Positions 1-7,631 are shown, counted from the stretch's first letter. The stretch is 64,000 bases of DNA from DASSFZ01 sp035292585 (GCA_035292585.1 DATDPU010000138.1:62001-126000); one strand, 5' to 3'. Numbers and translations are program-made. The notes: generated from the letters alone by a model not told the origin.

Positions 1-31
1 TTATCCCCTTTCGCTCAATAAACCTCTGGAC

Positions 32-74
32 AAAATACAGGCAGCCTTCGCGTTTTGAAGGCTGCCTGTATTTT
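32..74. terminator. Bidirectional terminator hairpin
   Basis: Perfect 18-bp inverted repeat (32-49 and 57-74) around a 7-nt loop, GC-rich in the middle and A/T-rich at both ends, so it would give a U-tract in either direction. It probably separates the gene left of the window from the AP2-like gene. Confidence 0.75.
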
Positions 75-86
75 AGTGACCTGGCG

Positions 87-124
87 TTAGATCGTTATTA
101 GACTTGTATTAGAGCCATATTAGG
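87..124. promoter_or_regulatory. Four TTAGA/G boxes at exact 11-bp spacing
   Basis: TTAGA occurs at 87-91, 98-102 and 109-113, and TTAGG at 120-124: four direct repeats on one helical face. Tandem 11-bp repeats are typical of OmpR/PhoB- and SARP-type sites. The only gene on the right ends towards this region, so a controlled promoter would have to belong to a gene left of the window. Confidence 0.35.
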
Positions 125-127
125 CTT

Positions 128-237
128 TATCGGAAATAGGAGCATAGCCCCCTGCTTGCGCCCCCTTGTGGGGTTGTGGGCGTCGAAATCGTGCGAGAAC
201 GCGCACGAGGCGCTATGCTACGCTGTTATTTCCGATA
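128..237. repeat. Dispersed palindromic repeat, copy 1
   Basis: Outer 11-bp perfect inverted repeat (128-138 / 227-237) and an inner AGCATAG/CTATGCT pair (141-147 / 213-219). The internal stretch 146-183 is identical over 38 bp to the reverse complement of 18532-18569. The same AGCATAG...CTATGCT frame recurs at 36169-36493. It lies just past the end of the AP2-like gene. Confidence 0.7.
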
Positions 238-244
238 GAGTCTA

Positions 245-808
245 TTATACTGCGCGGTCATAGGCTGCGTTTTTGCTGCGCCCAGCCCGCGTCCGCGCGC
301 CCGTTGGGGCATTCGTTGTTTTTCCATTCTTCTTTCGGCGTTGCGTTTTGAGGGGCGGGAGTTCGGCGCCATACATTTCTCGTTCCTTCTCCTTTCGAAA
401 CGCGCACGCCCGCCGAAAGGCTTCTTCTTTTCCGTATTTTCTAATGGAAAAGGTCGTGCGGTGCAGCAGCCCGGAGGCGGGACGCCACGTCACTTCATAC
501 ACGGGACTGACCTTGCGGCCATCGCGCGTCCTGGCTTTGGTCGTGCGCCGCACTCCGATGACGCCGGTACGATTGCGCGGACTGGCCGCCACCACACTGC
601 GCTCGGTACGGGGTTTGCCTAGCGCGCGTTCCGTGTCATCGCGCCAGGCTAGTGCGGCTTTCAAGGCTAGCCGTTTGCCGCGATGGCTGGCATCGCTGAA
701 GAAGTGCGAGTGGATTTTCCCCTTGAACGCGACGCGGACATACCAGCCGTGCGTGTTCTTCTGGGAATGGTCCATGCGTGAGATGCTTTTGTGTTTCCGA
801 GTAGTCAT
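245..808 (-). CDS. AP2/ERF-like DNA-binding protein
   Basis: 187-aa basic protein. Two segments show the AP2 pattern of three short strands followed by a helix: roughly residues 15-65 (WYVRVAFKGK, HFFSDA, then an Ala/Lys-rich helix) and 80-150 (TGVIGVRR, VYEVTWRP, FSIRKYG, EEAFRRACAFRK). The C-terminus is rich in Arg, Lys and Thr. I start at ATG 806-808 because AGGAGG lies 6 nt upstream; the frame stays open 33 more codons but without such a site. Bacterial AP2 proteins are mostly tied to mobile elements or homing nucleases, but no nuclease motif is visible here, so a regulator or an orphan domain protein are both possible. Confidence 0.65.
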   Translation of the reverse strand: MTTRKHKSISRMDHSQKNTHGWYVRVAFKGKIHSHFFSDASHRGKRLALKAALAWRDDTERALGKPRTERSVVAASPRNRTGVIGVRRTTKARTRDGRKVSPVYEVTWRPASGLLHRTTFSIRKYGKEEAFRRACAFRKEKEREMYGAELPPLKTQRRKKNGKTTNAPTGARTRAGRSKNAAYDRAV

Positions 809-925
809 GACGCTCCTCCTGTTAGATGATATTACCGACCGCCTGAAGCGGGCCAACGGCAGGCGCATCAGCCGACGCCGTTTTGCGCCACGAACCTTTG
901 CCGCCAAACGATAACAGCCCTCGCG

Positions 926-1873
926 TTACATTGTTAGCCGGACTGGATTGCCGGCGAGTATACTCCACCCAGAGTTGCAACACAAGCGCCAGACCCTAAT
1001 GTCCTGAATGATTCGCTCGTAGCGATAATACGCCAATGCGCTGGGGTCGAGCTGTGTTTGACCATAACCCCGGTAGAATAGGGTCTCTTCTTCTTGTGCG
1101 GTATGCCCGGCAAACCCCTGACCACCGCCGATGAACATCAAATCGCGCTCTTTGGGCGCCAGCATGGGATTATCCCAATCGACAATGTAGAGCGCGTCGT
1201 TAGCATCAATCAGGATGTTGCCGGCGTGAACATCAGAATGACACAAAACGAATTCCGGAGAGCGCGCCTGAAACGCCTGAGCGAGCCGTTCCGCGCGCCC
1301 GGCAAGATTGAGAATCTCGTCGCGTCTGGCCTTCAAGAACATAGCCAGCTTGACTGCAAGGGGATCATCTAAAGCGTCATCCTCCACATTCTCCAGGAAC
1401 GTTTTTACGCTTTCGCGCCATTGTGGAGAATACGCCTCTTGCGGTAGGCCTCTCGCGAGCATGGGCGGCACGACCGCCGTGTGAATGCGTTTGAGGGCAG
1501 CGCCAAAATCGCGCCAGTGACGCTCCGACAAGTCAACCTCATAACCATTGCGACCTTCAACAAAAGGGTAAAGCATCAACCTGAAGGCGTCCAGGCTTGC
1601 CCAGAGTTGCCCTGTCAGGGTCGCCCGCGGAGCGATGATTTGCATGATGCCCTGGTCGCTGAGGCATTTGGGTAACGTCACGGATGTTTCGTCAAAGATG
1701 CCTCGTCTCAACTTGACAAAGTACGGCTTGTCATCGTCTGCGACGGCGCGATAGACAGCCGTATTCCGATCGGCTCCGAGAGGAAGAAAGGCAAGGTGGA
1801 CGACCCGCAATCCATATTCCTGCTGTAGACCCGCGATAATTCTTTCGTCTGGGAGATCAGGTTTTTCAAGCAC
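926..1873 (-). CDS. Aminoglycoside phosphotransferase-like kinase (APH/ChoK fold)
   Basis: Small-molecule kinase of the APH family, closest in layout to APH(9)/spectinomycin-kinase-like proteins. It has the N-lobe Lys in YFVKLRRG, the catalytic loop HSDVHAGNILID and the metal-binding DWDNP. The frame opens at TTG 1903, but family proteins begin near LEKPDLPDE, so I choose GTG 1871-1873, which overlaps the stop of the methyltransferase remnant upstream (GTGCTTGA). After YYRYERIIQDI, where family members continue with a last helix, the final 23 residues are encoded by a dispersed repeat (951-996) and following sequence, so the native C-terminus seems replaced. The substrate cannot be read from sequence, and activity may be impaired. 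Confidence 0.7.
   Translation of the reverse strand: MLEKPDLPDERIIAGLQQEYGLRVVHLAFLPLGADRNTAVYRAVADDDKPYFVKLRRGIFDETSVTLPKCLSDQGIMQIIAPRATLTGQLWASLDAFRLMLYPFVEGRNGYEVDLSERHWRDFGAALKRIHTAVVPPMLARGLPQEAYSPQWRESVKTFLENVEDDALDDPLAVKLAMFLKARRDEILNLAGRAERLAQAFQARSPEFVLCHSDVHAGNILIDANDALYIVDWDNPMLAPKERDLMFIGGGQGFAGHTAQEEETLFYRGYGQTQLDPSALAYYRYERIIQDIRVWRLCCNSGWSILAGNPVRLTM
951..996. repeat. Dispersed ~45-bp repeat, copy A
   Basis: One of three related copies (951-996, 3050-3096, 3786-3829) sharing GTRTACTYYACC, then RCRACACAAGCGCCAG. This copy forms the 3' end of the kinase gene. Confidence 0.6.
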
Positions 1874-1990
1874 GGGTAGGCGCCTTGTCTGCGAAACGAT
1901 CAAGGAGTTGCCGGTCGAAGGGTTTGTGCTGAAGTTCGTGGAAGAACTTCTGGGCGTACTCCTCGGCGACTTGATCGTAGCCTACACGCT
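1866..1990 (-). pseudogene. Remnant of a class I SAM-methyltransferase (N-terminus only)
   Basis: A minus-strand frame reads VGYDQVAEEYAQKFF, HELQHKPFDRQLL, DRFADKAPTRA and stop (TGA 1866-1868). This matches the start of class I methyltransferases, which typically open with YDxVAxxYAxxFxxEL just before the glycine-rich SAM loop. The SAM loop and everything after it are missing. No start codon is visible: the fragment begins inside the end of the epimerase gene. It appears to be what a deletion left between the epimerase and the kinase. Confidence 0.6.
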
Positions 1991-2959
1991 TGGCTCTGGG
2001 CTTGCTCCGTGAGCGGTCTCAATCTGCCGTTCCCGGTCAATCAGATAAGCCAGATGTTCTAACAGCCGGTTCCACGGTTCAAACTCAAGCCCAAAATCCC
2101 GCTTCATGTCCGAGACATCCCAGACTAATCCCTCCGCCTCCCAGCCTTTGTCTTCAACCTGGATCGGGCTCCGCGAGCGGCATTTCTCTATCGCGGCTTG
2201 TGCTAGCGCCTGCCAGGAAACCCACTGCTTAGAAAGGCCAAAGTAAGTCTTCCGGTTGACCGCACTGTGTAAGACGGCCAGGTAGAGCCGGGCCAAATCG
2301 CCGGCCCAGATGAATTGCGTGCCGTCATGCTTGATCACGGAAAGCGGTTGGTCATGCAAGGCAGCCCTGACGAGGTCATACAACCGGCGATCGCTTTGCA
2401 TGCTGGCGCCCGCCGCCACGGGATTGCCAAACGTGTAACCGGGCCGAATGATATTGATACGCATGGAGGCCCGATACGATTGCGCCAGGAGATAGTTCTC
2501 GCTGGCGGCTTTGGTCGCGCCATAAAAGGTGGCGGGTTGCTGTGGGGTCTGGAGCGTAACCTGTTTGCTCAGTGGATCGGCGTGGTGTTCAGCGGCCAAG
2601 TACAGACTATCGTGGACGGCGGTCGAGGAGGTATAGATCAGTTGTTTGACATTGGCCTTGGCGGCGACATCGGCCAGGAAGACGGTGGGGCCGGTATCGG
2701 CGTTCAGGACTTCCCAGCCAGTGGCCTGGGTGTAATTCAAGGCGACAAGGATACAGGCCTCATGCCCCGCCACGATGTCCTTGAGTAACAAGGTGTCGGT
2801 GAGGTCGCCTGCGACGATGTCGAGTTGGGAGATGTTCGTGAGCGCAGGGACTTTGTTCGGATTGCGCGCTAAGAGGGTGACCTGGTGTCCGTGTTTGACC
2901 AATTCCAGGGCGACATAGGAGCCGATAAAGCCGGTGCCACCTGTCAAGAAGACCTTCAT
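1982..2959 (-). CDS. NAD-dependent epimerase/dehydratase (extended SDR)
   Basis: 325-aa extended short-chain dehydrogenase/reductase. N-terminal Rossmann motif TGGTGFIGS (residues about 7-15), acidic GDLTD after the second strand, catalytic YGATK near residue 170, and a C-terminal substrate domain with RPGYTFGNP. The start at ATG 2957-2959 is preceded by AGAGGAAC; an upstream extension of 22 codons lacks family similarity. It probably acts on a nucleotide-sugar or similar NAD(P)-linked substrate in the cytoplasm; the substrate is not predictable. The last residues (after HGASPEPS) run into a methyltransferase remnant, so the natural C-terminus may be slightly altered. Confidence 0.8.
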   Translation of the reverse strand: MKVFLTGGTGFIGSYVALELVKHGHQVTLLARNPNKVPALTNISQLDIVAGDLTDTLLLKDIVAGHEACILVALNYTQATGWEVLNADTGPTVFLADVAAKANVKQLIYTSSTAVHDSLYLAAEHHADPLSKQVTLQTPQQPATFYGATKAASENYLLAQSYRASMRINIIRPGYTFGNPVAAGASMQSDRRLYDLVRAALHDQPLSVIKHDGTQFIWAGDLARLYLAVLHSAVNRKTYFGLSKQWVSWQALAQAAIEKCRSRSPIQVEDKGWEAEGLVWDVSDMKRDFGLEFEPWNRLLEHLAYLIDRERQIETAHGASPEPSV

Positions 2960-3049
2960 GTTGTTCCTCTTGTAAGCGCTTGGGCGCTTTGCCTCTTCAT
3001 AGGCAAGGTGCGCTGGAAAGCCCAAACAACAGCAGGCCGGGTGCGACTA

Positions 3050-3096
3050 CCGGCAAGTGTACTTCACCTACAGACGCGACACAAGCGCCAGGATAC
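3050..3096. repeat. Dispersed ~45-bp repeat, copy B
   Basis: Related to copies at 951-996 and 3786-3829; shares CCGGCAAGTGTACTTCACC and GCGACACAAGCGCCAGG. It lies about 90 nt upstream of the epimerase start. Confidence 0.6.
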
Positions 3097-3300
3097 TTGG
3101 GGTGCGTTTCAGATCGGGGGCAAACATAAAGCGCGCCTCGTGTTTTCGCCGCAGGCCCGCACCCCGCAGGGGTGTCAGCCGCCGCCCTTCATCTCTTTTC
3201 GGGTCGGATACCCCGCGACCTACCGCGCGGGTAGTTCATTGTAGTCGCGTGCTGTGGTTGATGGCGCCGAACGGCCTATCGGCACGGTAGGTGACTGCGC

Positions 3301-3325
3301 GTGCTCGAGGTACAGCGTCGAGCAC
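3301..3325. terminator. Hairpin 3' of the STAS gene
   Basis: GTGCTCGA (3301-3308) pairs with TCGAGCAC (3318-3325), extended outward by GCACGGT/ACCGTGC (3281-3287 / 3327-3333). It lies 37 nt beyond the stop of the minus-strand STAS gene. There is no clear U-tract, so termination is only likely. Confidence 0.4.
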
Positions 3326-3362
3326 GACCGTGCGGCTTGCGACTCTCCTGCCGCTGCCTTAC

Positions 3363-3761
3363 TCAAAAAGAAGCGATCGCCGCCTGGAGGTCATCGTGAA
3401 TCTCCAAGAAGATATCGAAACCGGTCATCACCAACACGCGGCGCACCTGAGCAGCCGGGTTCAACAACTTGACATGCAAGGACTTGAACGGGTGGTCCGC
3501 CGGCGGGTTGGCGCGCGTCGCGCCGATTTCTCGGGAGGAGCGATCCGTGAAGGAGGCGTAGATCGAATGCAGGGCGCTGAGTCCGGCGCTGGTGATGGAC
3601 TCGACGGCGGTCAGGTCGATGAGCAGATAGCGCGCGCCGCCGTCGAAAGCGTTTTGGGCCATCTGCTTCAATTCCGACGCCGTATCCAGGCTGATCTGAC
3701 CGGCCAGGTGCAAAACTGCGATAGGGACGCGGCCGTGTGCTTGCGCGAGAGAGGCGTTCAT
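3363..3761 (-). CDS. STAS-domain anti-sigma factor antagonist
   Basis: 132-aa single STAS domain, the usual length for SpoIIAA/RsbV-type proteins. The conserved loop LLIDLTAVESITSAGLSAL (about residues 46-64) carries the Ser expected to be phosphorylated by an anti-sigma kinase, and the C-terminal half has the helix-strand pattern KLLNPAAQVRRVLVMTGF seen in the family. It would bind and sequester an anti-sigma factor/kinase in partner switching. No kinase or sigma gene is adjacent, so its partner lies elsewhere. ATG 3759-3761 is preceded by a modest AGG. Copy C of the dispersed repeat lies 25 nt upstream, in the likely promoter. Confidence 0.85.
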   Translation of the reverse strand: MNASLAQAHGRVPIAVLHLAGQISLDTASELKQMAQNAFDGGARYLLIDLTAVESITSAGLSALHSIYASFTDRSSREIGATRANPPADHPFKSLHVKLLNPAAQVRRVLVMTGFDIFLEIHDDLQAAIASF

Positions 3762-3785
3762 CCTGATTGCTCACCAAGGCTATGG

Positions 3786-3829
3786 GAAGTGTACTCTACC
3801 CACCGCTACGACACAAGCGCCAGACCTTT
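3786..3829. repeat. Dispersed ~45-bp repeat, copy C
   Basis: Shares AAGTGTACTCTACCCACC and CTACGACACAAGCGCCAGAC with copies A and B. It lies immediately upstream of the STAS gene. Confidence 0.6.
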
Positions 3830-4184
3830 CCAAACGCCGCGCGGTCGGTGGCCTGCCACCTGCCCCGCCGACCCTGCGCCGAAGGCGCGAGGGCAGGCGG
3901 CAGGGGTTGCCGGGCGCAGGTCGAAGCGGGTCGGGGGTTTGGGGGCTGAAGTTGTCATCCGTGCGAAACCGATGGTGTTGAGGGTGTGCCATTATGCACT
4001 GCCGAACGGTCGAGAGAAGCCGCCACCGGGTCAGGCGGTTTTCTTCATGGCGTCCTCCGGTAGTTGAGCAGCTGAACCGATAATCTGACTTCAGGTCAGA
4101 TAATCGAAACAGCGCTTTTTTTGAACCACCAGAGAAACAAGCCTTGTGTGCTGCGGTAGGGGGCGCCAGCGGTTGGTTGTATTA

Positions 4185-4231
4185 CCGGAGGCCGCACGGC
4201 TCGTGGAATCGGGTAGCCTTGCGGTCTCCGG
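4185..4231 (-). terminator. Hairpin downstream of tRNA-Pro
   Basis: CCGGAGGCCGCACGGC (4185-4200) pairs with 4216-4231 with two mismatches, starting 10 nt past the tRNA 3' end. On the minus strand TTTTCTC lies between the tRNA and the stem. Probable transcription terminator of the tRNA. Confidence 0.5.
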
Positions 4232-4241
4232 TTGAGAAAAG

Positions 4242-4315
4242 TCGGGGTGCCGGGACTTGAACCCGGGGCCTCACGGACCCGAACCGTGCGCGCTACCGGA
4301 CTGCGCTACACCCCG
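4242..4315 (-). tRNA. tRNA-Pro (anticodon CGG)
   Basis: The minus strand folds as a complete cloverleaf: acceptor CGGGGTG/CACCCCG with discriminator A, D arm AGCGCAGTCCGGTAGCGC, anticodon arm CACGG-TTCGGGT-CCGTG with CGG at positions 34-36, and T arm CCGGG-TTCAAGT-CCCGG. CCA is not encoded. Confidence 0.95.
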
Positions 4316-4366
4316 ATTACGTCGCGGCTTTCACTGCCTCTTCGGGTGAACCGGCGACCGAGGCGG

Positions 4367-4395
4367 ATTATACTCGATCCCGATCAACTACGCAA
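4367..4395 (-). promoter_or_regulatory. Sigma-70-type promoter of tRNA-Pro
   Basis: On the minus strand TTGCGT (4390-4395) and a perfect TATAAT (4367-4372) are separated by 17 nt, about 50 nt upstream of the mature tRNA 5' end. Confidence 0.7.
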
Positions 4396-4461
4396 GGCAC
4401 TTTTGCGGATTGCCGCATCCGTGTACTTGCGTCCGACTCGACGCTCAATCATAATAGCGTC

Positions 4462-5385
4462 ATGTCCACCACCAGCCTCATACTGCTCCTCTTCGCTGCC
4501 GTGCTGCACGCAATTGCAAACGCCCTGATCAAACAAGCTCGCGACAAGTTGGCTTTCACCTGGTGGACGTTGGGCGTGTCGAGTATCCTCGGCCTGCCGA
4601 TCTGGTTATCGCTGAGGGATGTTAACCCTGACGGCTGGCCGGTTGTGCTGTTCAGCGGTGTGCTCGAAGCCGTCTATTTCATCGCGCTGACCCGCGCCTA
4701 CTCGCACGGCGACCTCTCGCAGGTCTATCCAATCGCGCGTGGCTCAGCGCCTCTGTTCACCACCCTGTGGGCCATAGCGTTCTTGAGCGAGCGCCCGTCG
4801 ACCACGGGCTTTCTTGGAATTCTGTCGGTGGTGATCGGGTTGTATGTGATCAACCTGCGCTCACTGGCCGATTGGAATCAACCTCTGCTTGGCTTCAAAA
4901 GTCCGGCGACACGTTGGGCTGTGTTGACCGGCGTGCTCATCTCGGCCTACTCGACTGTCGATAAGGTCGGCATGCGCTATTTCGATCCGTTCACCTATCT
5001 CTATTTGATCCTGTTCGTCGGCTGGCTCGCGCTGACGCCGCAATGGCTGATCGCCGAGCGGCGTGCGGCGCTGTTTGCTGAAGTCCAGCCTGCTTCGGAT
5101 ACGCTGCCGATGCCGCTCGACGGCATCCATCTCGGCTGGTGGTTCAAGACGCACCCAGGGGCGGTAATCGGCGCGGGCGCACTGTTTGGACTCTCCGCTT
5201 ATGTGCTGGTGCTGACTGCGCTGCAGCTGAGCGCGGTCAGCTACGTTAGCTCGGTGCGCGAGATCAGCGTCGTGATCGGCGCGTGGATCGGGATCAGGTT
5301 TATGGACGAGTCGGGCGGGGCGCTGCGGGTGCTTGCCTCGCTGTTTGTTGTGACGGGGGTTTTGCTGATCGCTTTCGGCGGTTGA
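4462..5385 (+). CDS. EamA/DMT-family membrane transporter
   Basis: 307-aa integral membrane protein of the drug/metabolite transporter superfamily. It has two homologous halves (about residues 1-135 and 148-307), each with several hydrophobic helices. The signature region VYPIARGSAPLFTTLWA in half one and the matching AVSYVSSVREISVVIGAW in half two mark the EamA repeats. Substrate unknown; relatives export amino acids or metabolites. ATAAT lies only 11 nt before the ATG and there is no clear ribosome site, so a leaderless or very short-leader mRNA is possible. Transcribed away from tRNA-Pro. Confidence 0.85.
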   Translation: MSTTSLILLLFAAVLHAIANALIKQARDKLAFTWWTLGVSSILGLPIWLSLRDVNPDGWPVVLFSGVLEAVYFIALTRAYSHGDLSQVYPIARGSAPLFTTLWAIAFLSERPSTTGFLGILSVVIGLYVINLRSLADWNQPLLGFKSPATRWAVLTGVLISAYSTVDKVGMRYFDPFTYLYLILFVGWLALTPQWLIAERRAALFAEVQPASDTLPMPLDGIHLGWWFKTHPGAVIGAGALFGLSAYVLVLTALQLSAVSYVSSVREISVVIGAWIGIRFMDESGGALRVLASLFVVTGVLLIAFGG

Positions 5386-5424
5386 CAGATCCGGTCGACC
5401 GCAGTAACATATAAGCGTTTATTT
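5382..5424 (+). promoter_or_regulatory. Promoter and possible operator of the ArsR-ino1 operon
   Basis: TTGACA (5382-5387) is followed at 17 nt by TAACAT (5405-5410). The A/T-rich dyad ATAAGCGTTTAT overlaps the expected start point, where an ArsR-type repressor would block transcription. Inference from position only. Confidence 0.45.
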
Positions 5425-5442
5425 ATGCATCCGAGGGTTGTG

Positions 5443-5754
5443 ATGAGCGGGCGATCGGCCACACCTAACCAGGCCAAGACCCTGCGCGATCTGGCGCAAC
5501 ACTTTTACGCGCTCAAGGACGTGTTGCGGCTTGAAATGATCGCGTTGTTGGCCGATCGTCGCGAATGTACCGTGAACGAGATGGCGGCGGCCTTGAAGAA
5601 GAGCCAGCCGCTGGTGTCGTGGCATTTGCGGCGGTTGAAAACTGCCGGGGTGGTTCGCATTCGGCGCGCCGGGCGCGAGGTCTACTGCTCACTCGATCGG
5701 GACGCGCTCGTTCGATCTCAGCAAGCCTTCCTCGACCTGCTCGGACCCTCGTGA
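5443..5754 (+). CDS. ArsR-family winged-helix repressor
   Basis: 103-aa winged-helix protein of ArsR type. Helices 2-4 read LRLEMIALLADRRECTVNEM and SQPLVSWHLRRLKTAGVVR (recognition helix), followed by the wing IRRAGREVYCSLD. The usual metal-binding ELCVCD motif is absent, so the signal is probably not arsenite or cadmium. I choose ATG 5443 because GAGGG lies 6 nt upstream; an ATG six codons earlier has no such site. It sits 98 nt before ino1 in the same direction, which suggests autoregulation and control of inositol lipid synthesis. Confidence 0.8.
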   Translation: MSGRSATPNQAKTLRDLAQHFYALKDVLRLEMIALLADRRECTVNEMAAALKKSQPLVSWHLRRLKTAGVVRIRRAGREVYCSLDRDALVRSQQAFLDLLGPS

Positions 5755-5852
5755 GCCTGTCGGCGCGTTTCTCGAAGGACATCTGGTTCCAGGCGCAAAA
5801 CTCAAACTCTCAACTTTAACTCCCAACTCTAACTCACTCAAGGAGTCGATTC

Positions 5853-6941
5853 ATGGCGAAGAAGTCTTCCAGTAAAAAAGTGCGCGTCGCGATCATCGGT
5901 GTAGGCAACTGTGCCTCGTCGCTCGTGCAGGGGGTGGAATACTACAAGCAGGCGCAGGACGATATGCAGATTCCTGGCTTGATGCACGTGCGATTGGGCG
6001 GCTACCATATCCGCGATATCGAATTCACCTGTGGCATCGACATCGACGTGAACAAAGTGGGCAAAGACCTGTGCGAGGCGATCTTCACCGCGCCGAACAA
6101 CACGTACAAATTTGCGGATGTGCCGACTCTCAACGCGCCCGTGTACCGGGGCATGACGCACGATGGCCTGGGCAAGTACCTCTCGAAGATCATCACGAAG
6201 GCGCCTGGCCCCACCGCTGACATCGTGCAGATTCTAAAAGAGACCAAGACCGACGTGGTCGTCTCGTACCTGCCGGTGGGCAGCGAGGAAGCGACCAAGT
6301 GGTACGTCGAGCAAATCCTCGATGCCGGCTGCGCGTTCGTCAACTGTATCCCGGTGTTCATCGCGCGCGAGAAATATTGGCAGAAGCGCTTCGAAGACGC
6401 CGGCCTGCCCGTCATCGGCGACGATATCAAGAGCCAGGTCGGGGCGACGATCACGCATCGGGTGTTGACGCGCCTGTTTGAAGATCGCGGCGTGCGCCTC
6501 GATCGGACTTATCAGTTGAACTTCGGCGGCAACACCGACTTCCTCAATATGCTGGAACGCGAGCGGCTGGAGTCCAAGAAGATCAGCAAGACGAACGCCG
6601 TCACCAGCCAGTTGTCGCGCGAGTTGCCGGAAATGGATGTGCACGTCGGTCCCAGCGATTACGTGCCGTGGTTGAGCGATCGCAAATGGTGCTATATTCG
6701 CATGGAGGGCACGACGTTCGGCGACGTACCGCTCAACCTGGAGCTGAAGCTGGAAGTGTGGGATAGCCCCAACTCGGCGGGCGTGGTGATCGACGCCGTG
6801 CGCTGCGCCAAGCTGGCGCTGGAGCGCGGGTTGAAGGGCGCGCTGATTGCGCCGTCATCCTACTTCATGAAGTCGCCGCCCAAGCAGTATACCGACGACA
6901 AGGCGCACCAGCTGGTGGAAGATTTCATCGCAGGCAAGTGA
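5853..6941 (+). CDS. ino1: Inositol-3-phosphate synthase
   Basis: 362 aa, the size of the short prokaryotic MIPS. It converts glucose-6-phosphate to 1L-myo-inositol-1-phosphate with bound NAD+. Seen: N-terminal NAD-binding VAIIGVGNCASSLVQG (about 12-27), DVVVSYLPVGSEEA, and the family core GDDIKSQVGATITHRVL plus NFGGNTDFLNM that lines the active site. ATG 5853 is preceded by AAGGAG. A phospholipid phosphotransferase begins 57 nt downstream, so the pair supplies inositol phosphate and uses it for phosphatidylinositol-type lipids. Short CAACTCTAACTC-like repeats (5795-5838) fill the leader. Confidence 0.95.
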   Translation: MAKKSSSKKVRVAIIGVGNCASSLVQGVEYYKQAQDDMQIPGLMHVRLGGYHIRDIEFTCGIDIDVNKVGKDLCEAIFTAPNNTYKFADVPTLNAPVYRGMTHDGLGKYLSKIITKAPGPTADIVQILKETKTDVVVSYLPVGSEEATKWYVEQILDAGCAFVNCIPVFIAREKYWQKRFEDAGLPVIGDDIKSQVGATITHRVLTRLFEDRGVRLDRTYQLNFGGNTDFLNMLERERLESKKISKTNAVTSQLSRELPEMDVHVGPSDYVPWLSDRKWCYIRMEGTTFGDVPLNLELKLEVWDSPNSAGVVIDAVRCAKLALERGLKGALIAPSSYFMKSPPKQYTDDKAHQLVEDFIAGK

Positions 6942-6998
6942 GGCGTGATCCGTGAAGCGCTCTTCACGTCTTACGTTTCAAATGAGTGGAGCAGTTCC

Positions 6999-7631
6999 AT
7001 GAATTCGAGTTCACGTTCCTCGGCGCGTCCCACCGTCACCGATCGCGCGCGCCGCTTCTTCGCCTGGTTCATCAATCCGATGGCCGACGCGCTGATGCAT
7101 CTGGGCTTGACGCCGAACACGCTCACGTGCCTGGGCTTCCTGGCAAATGTAGGCGTTGGTTTGCTCGCCGCGACCGGGAATTTGATTGTAGCGGGCCTCG
7201 TCTTCTTCGTGTCCGGCCTGTTCGATGGCCTGGATGGGGCGCTGGCCCGGCGCATCGGCGTGACCAGCAAGTTCGGCGCGTTCCTCGATTCGACGCTCGA
7301 TCGATACTCCGAAGCGTTCGTGTTGTTCGGTGTGTTCATTTATAGCGGCGATCGCGGCCTGGTGTTGGAAGAGCGCCTGGTGTACGCCACGCTCGTCGGC
7401 TCGCTGCTCATCAGCTACACGCGCGCTCGAGCCGAAGGCTTAGGGCTTGACTGCAAGATCGGATTGCTCACCCGGTTCGAACGGTTTTTCCTTATGGCGG
7501 GCATGTTGATCTTACAGCAAGTTACGGTTGGGTTACTGATCCTGTCCATCCTCACACATCTCACCGCAATTCAGCGTATCATACACGTGTGGCGCGCAAC
7601 GCGCTCGGTGCAGGTTCGGTCGCGCGAATAA
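6999..7631 (+). CDS. CDP-alcohol phosphatidyltransferase (PI/PI-phosphate synthase-like)
   Basis: 210-aa integral membrane enzyme that moves a phosphatidyl group from CDP-diacylglycerol to an alcohol. The full signature is present: DGLDGALAR, then GAFLDSTLDR (pattern D-x2-DG-x2-AR-x8-G-x3-D-x3-D), near residues 75-101. Several hydrophobic helices follow. Lying directly behind ino1, its acceptor is most likely inositol or inositol-1-phosphate; this is inferred from context. ATG 6999 with GGAG upstream is preferred to GTG 6945, whose 18-residue extension has no family counterpart. Confidence 0.85.
   Translation: MNSSSRSSARPTVTDRARRFFAWFINPMADALMHLGLTPNTLTCLGFLANVGVGLLAATGNLIVAGLVFFVSGLFDGLDGALARRIGVTSKFGAFLDSTLDRYSEAFVLFGVFIYSGDRGLVLEERLVYATLVGSLLISYTRARAEGLGLDCKIGLLTRFERFFLMAGMLILQQVTVGLLILSILTHLTAIQRIIHVWRATRSVQVRSRE

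Larger units (their letters stand above)
2960..3362. other. Intergenic region with repeat and hairpin
   Basis: About 400 bases without a convincing gene. They contain dispersed repeat copy B (3050-3096), a GC-rich stretch without coding signal, and the hairpin at 3301-3325. Short plus-strand frames here show no family features. Confidence 0.5.
3762..4241. other. Intergenic region between STAS gene and tRNA-Pro
   Basis: About 480 bases. It contains dispersed repeat copy C, a GC-rich stretch without coding signal, the small palindrome TCTGAC-N4-GTCAGA near 4085-4101, and the hairpin at 4185-4231. I see no supportable gene. Confidence 0.5.

Noticed and set aside
273..914. Plus-strand frame of 213 codons opposite the AP2-like gene
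   Set aside because: No ribosome site or family motif; the minus frame has AGGAGG and AP2-like strands.
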